Translations under genes and position numbers: made by a program
Notes under the pieces: model-generated
What the model was told of the DNA's origin: nothing
What the model saw: only the letters and a program-made list of their open reading frames with translations
Databases searched by the model: none
Origin: Pleurocapsa sp. MO_226.B13
GTDB lineage: Bacteria > Cyanobacteriota > Cyanobacteriia > Cyanobacteriales > Xenococcaceae
NCBI GenBank assembly: GCA_030064795.1
Contig: JASJEI010000404.1
Coordinates: forward strand, 1 to 7,381
Length of the DNA stretch: 7,381 nt
Reading direction: 5' to 3'
In this document: in pieces, positions 5,691 through 7,381 of the stretch
How positions within the stretch are numbered: the stretch's first letter is position 1
Layout: each line of letters begins with the position of its first letter

Positions 5691-7341
5691 AGTTCCTGAG
5701 ATCTTACCTTCGGAGCTAAGCGACCGCGAGGCTCTGCTGTTACAGCTTGTGCGAGAGAGAGACGAGTGCATCCAAGAGCTGAAAGATGAGGTCGCCCGTC
5801 TCAAGGGAGAGAAGGGGAAACCTAAGATTAAGCCCAGCCAACTGGAACCTCAAGAGAAAGCCCCCAAACCGGAGGCGGATGCTCAAGAGACCAAGGGTGA
5901 AAACTCTAAGAAAAAGAAGAAACGTCCAGGCTCGGAAAAACGCCACAAGACAGCCGACTTAACCATCCATGAAACCAAGGTCATCCAACCCAATCAAGAA
6001 ATTCCTAGCGGGTCAGAATTTAAAGGCTACCAAGATTACACGGTTCAAGAACTGATTGTCAGACCCCAGAACATCCTCTATCGCCTGGCAATTTGGGTTA
6101 CACCAACGGGAGAGTACCTGAGAGGGCAGTTATCGCCCCAGATTCGAGAGCAAGGTCATTTTGGTCCGACCCTCAAAAGTTATCTGCTCTATCAATATCA
6201 TCACTGCCATGTTACTCAACCGAAGCTCCTCGAACAAATGCAAGAGTGGGGCATAGACATCTCCGCCGGACAATTGAACTGCATCTTGGTGGAAGATAAA
6301 GATAAGTACCATGTTGAAAAGCAGGACATCTTGCGAGTGGGACTGAGTGTATCGAGCTACATCAATACTGACGATACCAGTGCCCGCCATCGGGGAGTCA
6401 ATAGTTACTGCACCCATATTGGCAATGAATGGTTTGCCTGTTTTGAAACCACCTCCCATAAGAATCGGATTAATTTCCTGGAACTCTTGAGAGGTCAAAG
6501 AACAGATTATGTCCTCAGTAGTGAAGCCCTAACCTATATGAGTGAACATAAATTGCCCCAGTCAAAATGGCTACCGCTGAGCTTTTCGATTAACCGAGTC
6601 TTTAAAGACAAAGAAGAATGGCTGTCCTACCTCAAAGAGTTGGGCATCGAGAAAAACTCTCACGTCAAAACAGCCACCGAAGGGGCCTTGTTGGGGGCGG
6701 TTATTGCTAGTGGGGTATCTGCTAATTTAGGGATTGTCAGTGATGGAGCCGGGCAATTCCGCTTGCTGTCACATGGTTTGTGCTGGGTTCATGCTGAGCG
6801 TCTGATTAACAAACTGATTCCTTTCACCATCGCTCAGAGACTGGCGGTGGAAACCGTTCAAGAGCAAATTTGGGACTTGTATCAGGACTTAAAAGCTTAC
6901 AAGAAATTGACGGCCGAAGAGCAGCAACAACAGAAAGCCAACCTGGAAGAGAGATTCGACCAAATCTTCACGACTACCACGTCTTTTGAAACCCTCAATC
7001 AAGTACTGCGACGGCTCAAGAGACGCAAGGCTGAACTGCTCAAGGTTTTAGACAGGCCGGAGTTACCCCTGCACAACAATGCCAGTGAACAGGACATTCG
7101 AGAATTCGTCACTAAACGAAAGATCAGTGGCAGCACTCGTAGTGATAATGGACGAAGGTGTCGCGATACTTTTGCCAGTCTCAAAAAGACTTGTCGTAAA
7201 CTAGGGGTTTCCTTCTGGGAGTACCTCACGGATCGAGTCAGTGGCAAAAACTTGATTCCGACCTTGGGGGAACTCATTGCCAAAAAAGCACTCGAAAGCC
7301 TGGGCCCTCGCGCCGAGAAGAGCTCTCTGTCTTTGGCCTAA
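5671..7341 (+). CDS. tnpC: IS66-family DDE transposase (TnpC type)
   Basis: This 556-residue protein catalyses transposition of the surrounding element. A leucine/charge heptad-like stretch (about 16-48) fits the N-terminal leucine-zipper domain of IS66 transposases. A lysine-rich basic linker follows (K80-K84 and around). The region about 95-135, where IS66 proteins usually have a CxxC zinc-finger segment, contains no cysteine pair. The DDE core is visible: D234 in T-D-D-T-S, D358 in I-V-S-D-G-A-G-Q-F, and E473 in H-N-N-A-S-E-Q-D-I-R-E, the last matching the DNN-x-x-E-R signature of IS66. Residues 485-530 (S-G-S-T-R-S-D-N-G, then the helical FASLKKTCRKLG) match the IS66 C-terminal domain. 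The frame is intact and all catalytic residues are present, so it is probably active. It lies wholly inside the terminal repeats. Confidence 0.9.
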   Translation: MGIKLTKVPEILPSELSDREALLLQLVRERDECIQELKDEVARLKGEKGKPKIKPSQLEPQEKAPKPEADAQETKGENSKKKKKRPGSEKRHKTADLTIHETKVIQPNQEIPSGSEFKGYQDYTVQELIVRPQNILYRLAIWVTPTGEYLRGQLSPQIREQGHFGPTLKSYLLYQYHHCHVTQPKLLEQMQEWGIDISAGQLNCILVEDKDKYHVEKQDILRVGLSVSSYINTDDTSARHRGVNSYCTHIGNEWFACFETTSHKNRINFLELLRGQRTDYVLSSEALTYMSEHKLPQSKWLPLSFSINRVFKDKEEWLSYLKELGIEKNSHVKTATEGALLGAVIASGVSANLGIVSDGAGQFRLLSHGLCWVHAERLINKLIPFTIAQRLAVETVQEQIWDLYQDLKAYKKLTAEEQQQQKANLEERFDQIFTTTTSFETLNQVLRRLKRRKAELLKVLDRPELPLHNNASEQDIREFVTKRKISGSTRSDNGRRCRDTFASLKKTCRKLGVSFWEYLTDRVSGKNLIPTLGELIAKKALESLGPRAEKSSLSLA

Positions 7342-7344
7342 CTT

Positions 7345-7381
7345 TTCGCGGCGATCGCACCCTGGCTTTTTGAGAAGTTAC
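7345..7381 (-). repeat. Right terminal inverted repeat of the IS
   Basis: Mirror of the left repeat (30 of 37 positions). It begins 4 bp after the transposase stop codon and its final TTAC coincides with the window end. It contains a HIP1 octamer (7351-7358) that the left repeat lacks. Confidence 0.85.
7351..7358. repeat. HIP1 octamer inside the right terminal repeat
   Basis: Exact GCGATCGC. The matching part of the left repeat reads GCGAGTTC in the same sense, so three differences create the HIP1 site at the right end only. Confidence 0.75.

Larger units (their letters stand above)
5549..7381 (+). mobile_element. IS66-family insertion sequence, single-ORF (ISBst12-like) type
   Basis: This is an apparently complete element of 1833 bp with imperfect 37-bp terminal inverted repeats and one transposase gene, visibly GC-richer than its surroundings. 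The right end reads TTAC, as in other IS66-family elements, whereas the left starts GAAC instead of GTAA. Classical IS66 elements also carry tnpA and tnpB. Here only the tnpC-type transposase is present, as in the ISBst12 subgroup. IS66 elements make 8-bp target duplications; the left copy would be 5541-5548, and the right copy lies beyond the window. Confidence 0.85.

Noticed and set aside
6093..6299. 68-codon plus-strand ORF in another frame of the transposase, considered as a second IS gene (tnpB-like)
   Set aside because: It has no similarity to IS66 TnpA or TnpB and lies within the transposase, whereas those genes precede tnpC.
6130..6498. 122-codon minus-strand ORF inside the transposase gene
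   Set aside because: It overlaps conserved transposase sequence including D234. Its composition is a shadow of the coding frame.

Overview
The window looks like cyanobacterial DNA. The base composition is AT-rich, HIP1 octamers (GCGATCGC) occur at 2918, 3721 and 7351, and the predicted proteins resemble cyanobacterial types: a PapD-like chaperone with a large usher-like outer-membrane protein, and a small all-helical protein. I cannot place the genus with confidence.

Left half (1-3498): two co-directional genes 27 bp apart form a chaperone-usher pair. The first encodes a periplasmic PapD-type pilus chaperone. The second encodes an 877-residue usher-like outer-membrane protein with an EF-hand-like loop and a carboxypeptidase-regulatory-like Ig domain at its C-terminus. 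Together they would fold and secrete surface pilin subunits. No subunit gene is visible; it may lie left of the window.

Middle (3499-5548): a mosaic of small genes and structured non-coding DNA. It contains a 104-bp stretch bounded by a perfect 12-bp inverted repeat (motif TGTCCCACTTTT). A possible 44-residue protein follows, and its Shine-Dalgarno stretch can be masked by an upstream complementary segment. A minus-strand gene encodes a DNA-binding protein with two helix-turn-helix segments, and a perfect 17-bp interrupted palindrome lies between its likely -10 box and its start codon. A strong plus-strand terminator has no plus-strand gene before it. An 81-residue conserved-looking helical protein completes the region.

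Right part (5549-7381): an apparently complete, visibly GC-richer insertion sequence of the IS66 family, in the single-ORF (ISBst12-like) style. It has 37-bp terminal inverted repeats and one DDE transposase. It sits 14 bp after the stop codon of the 81-residue gene, and its inferred right end is the last base of the window. Its leader is highly structured: a subterminal inverted repeat, a 20-bp palindrome abutting the transposase start, and a tiny overlapping ORF that carries the better ribosome-binding site. This layout suggests control of transposase translation, including from read-through transcripts.

I see no tRNA, rRNA, CRISPR array or defence cassette. The most novel-looking signals are the layered structures around the small ORF at 3878, the orphan terminator at 5135, and the IS leader.
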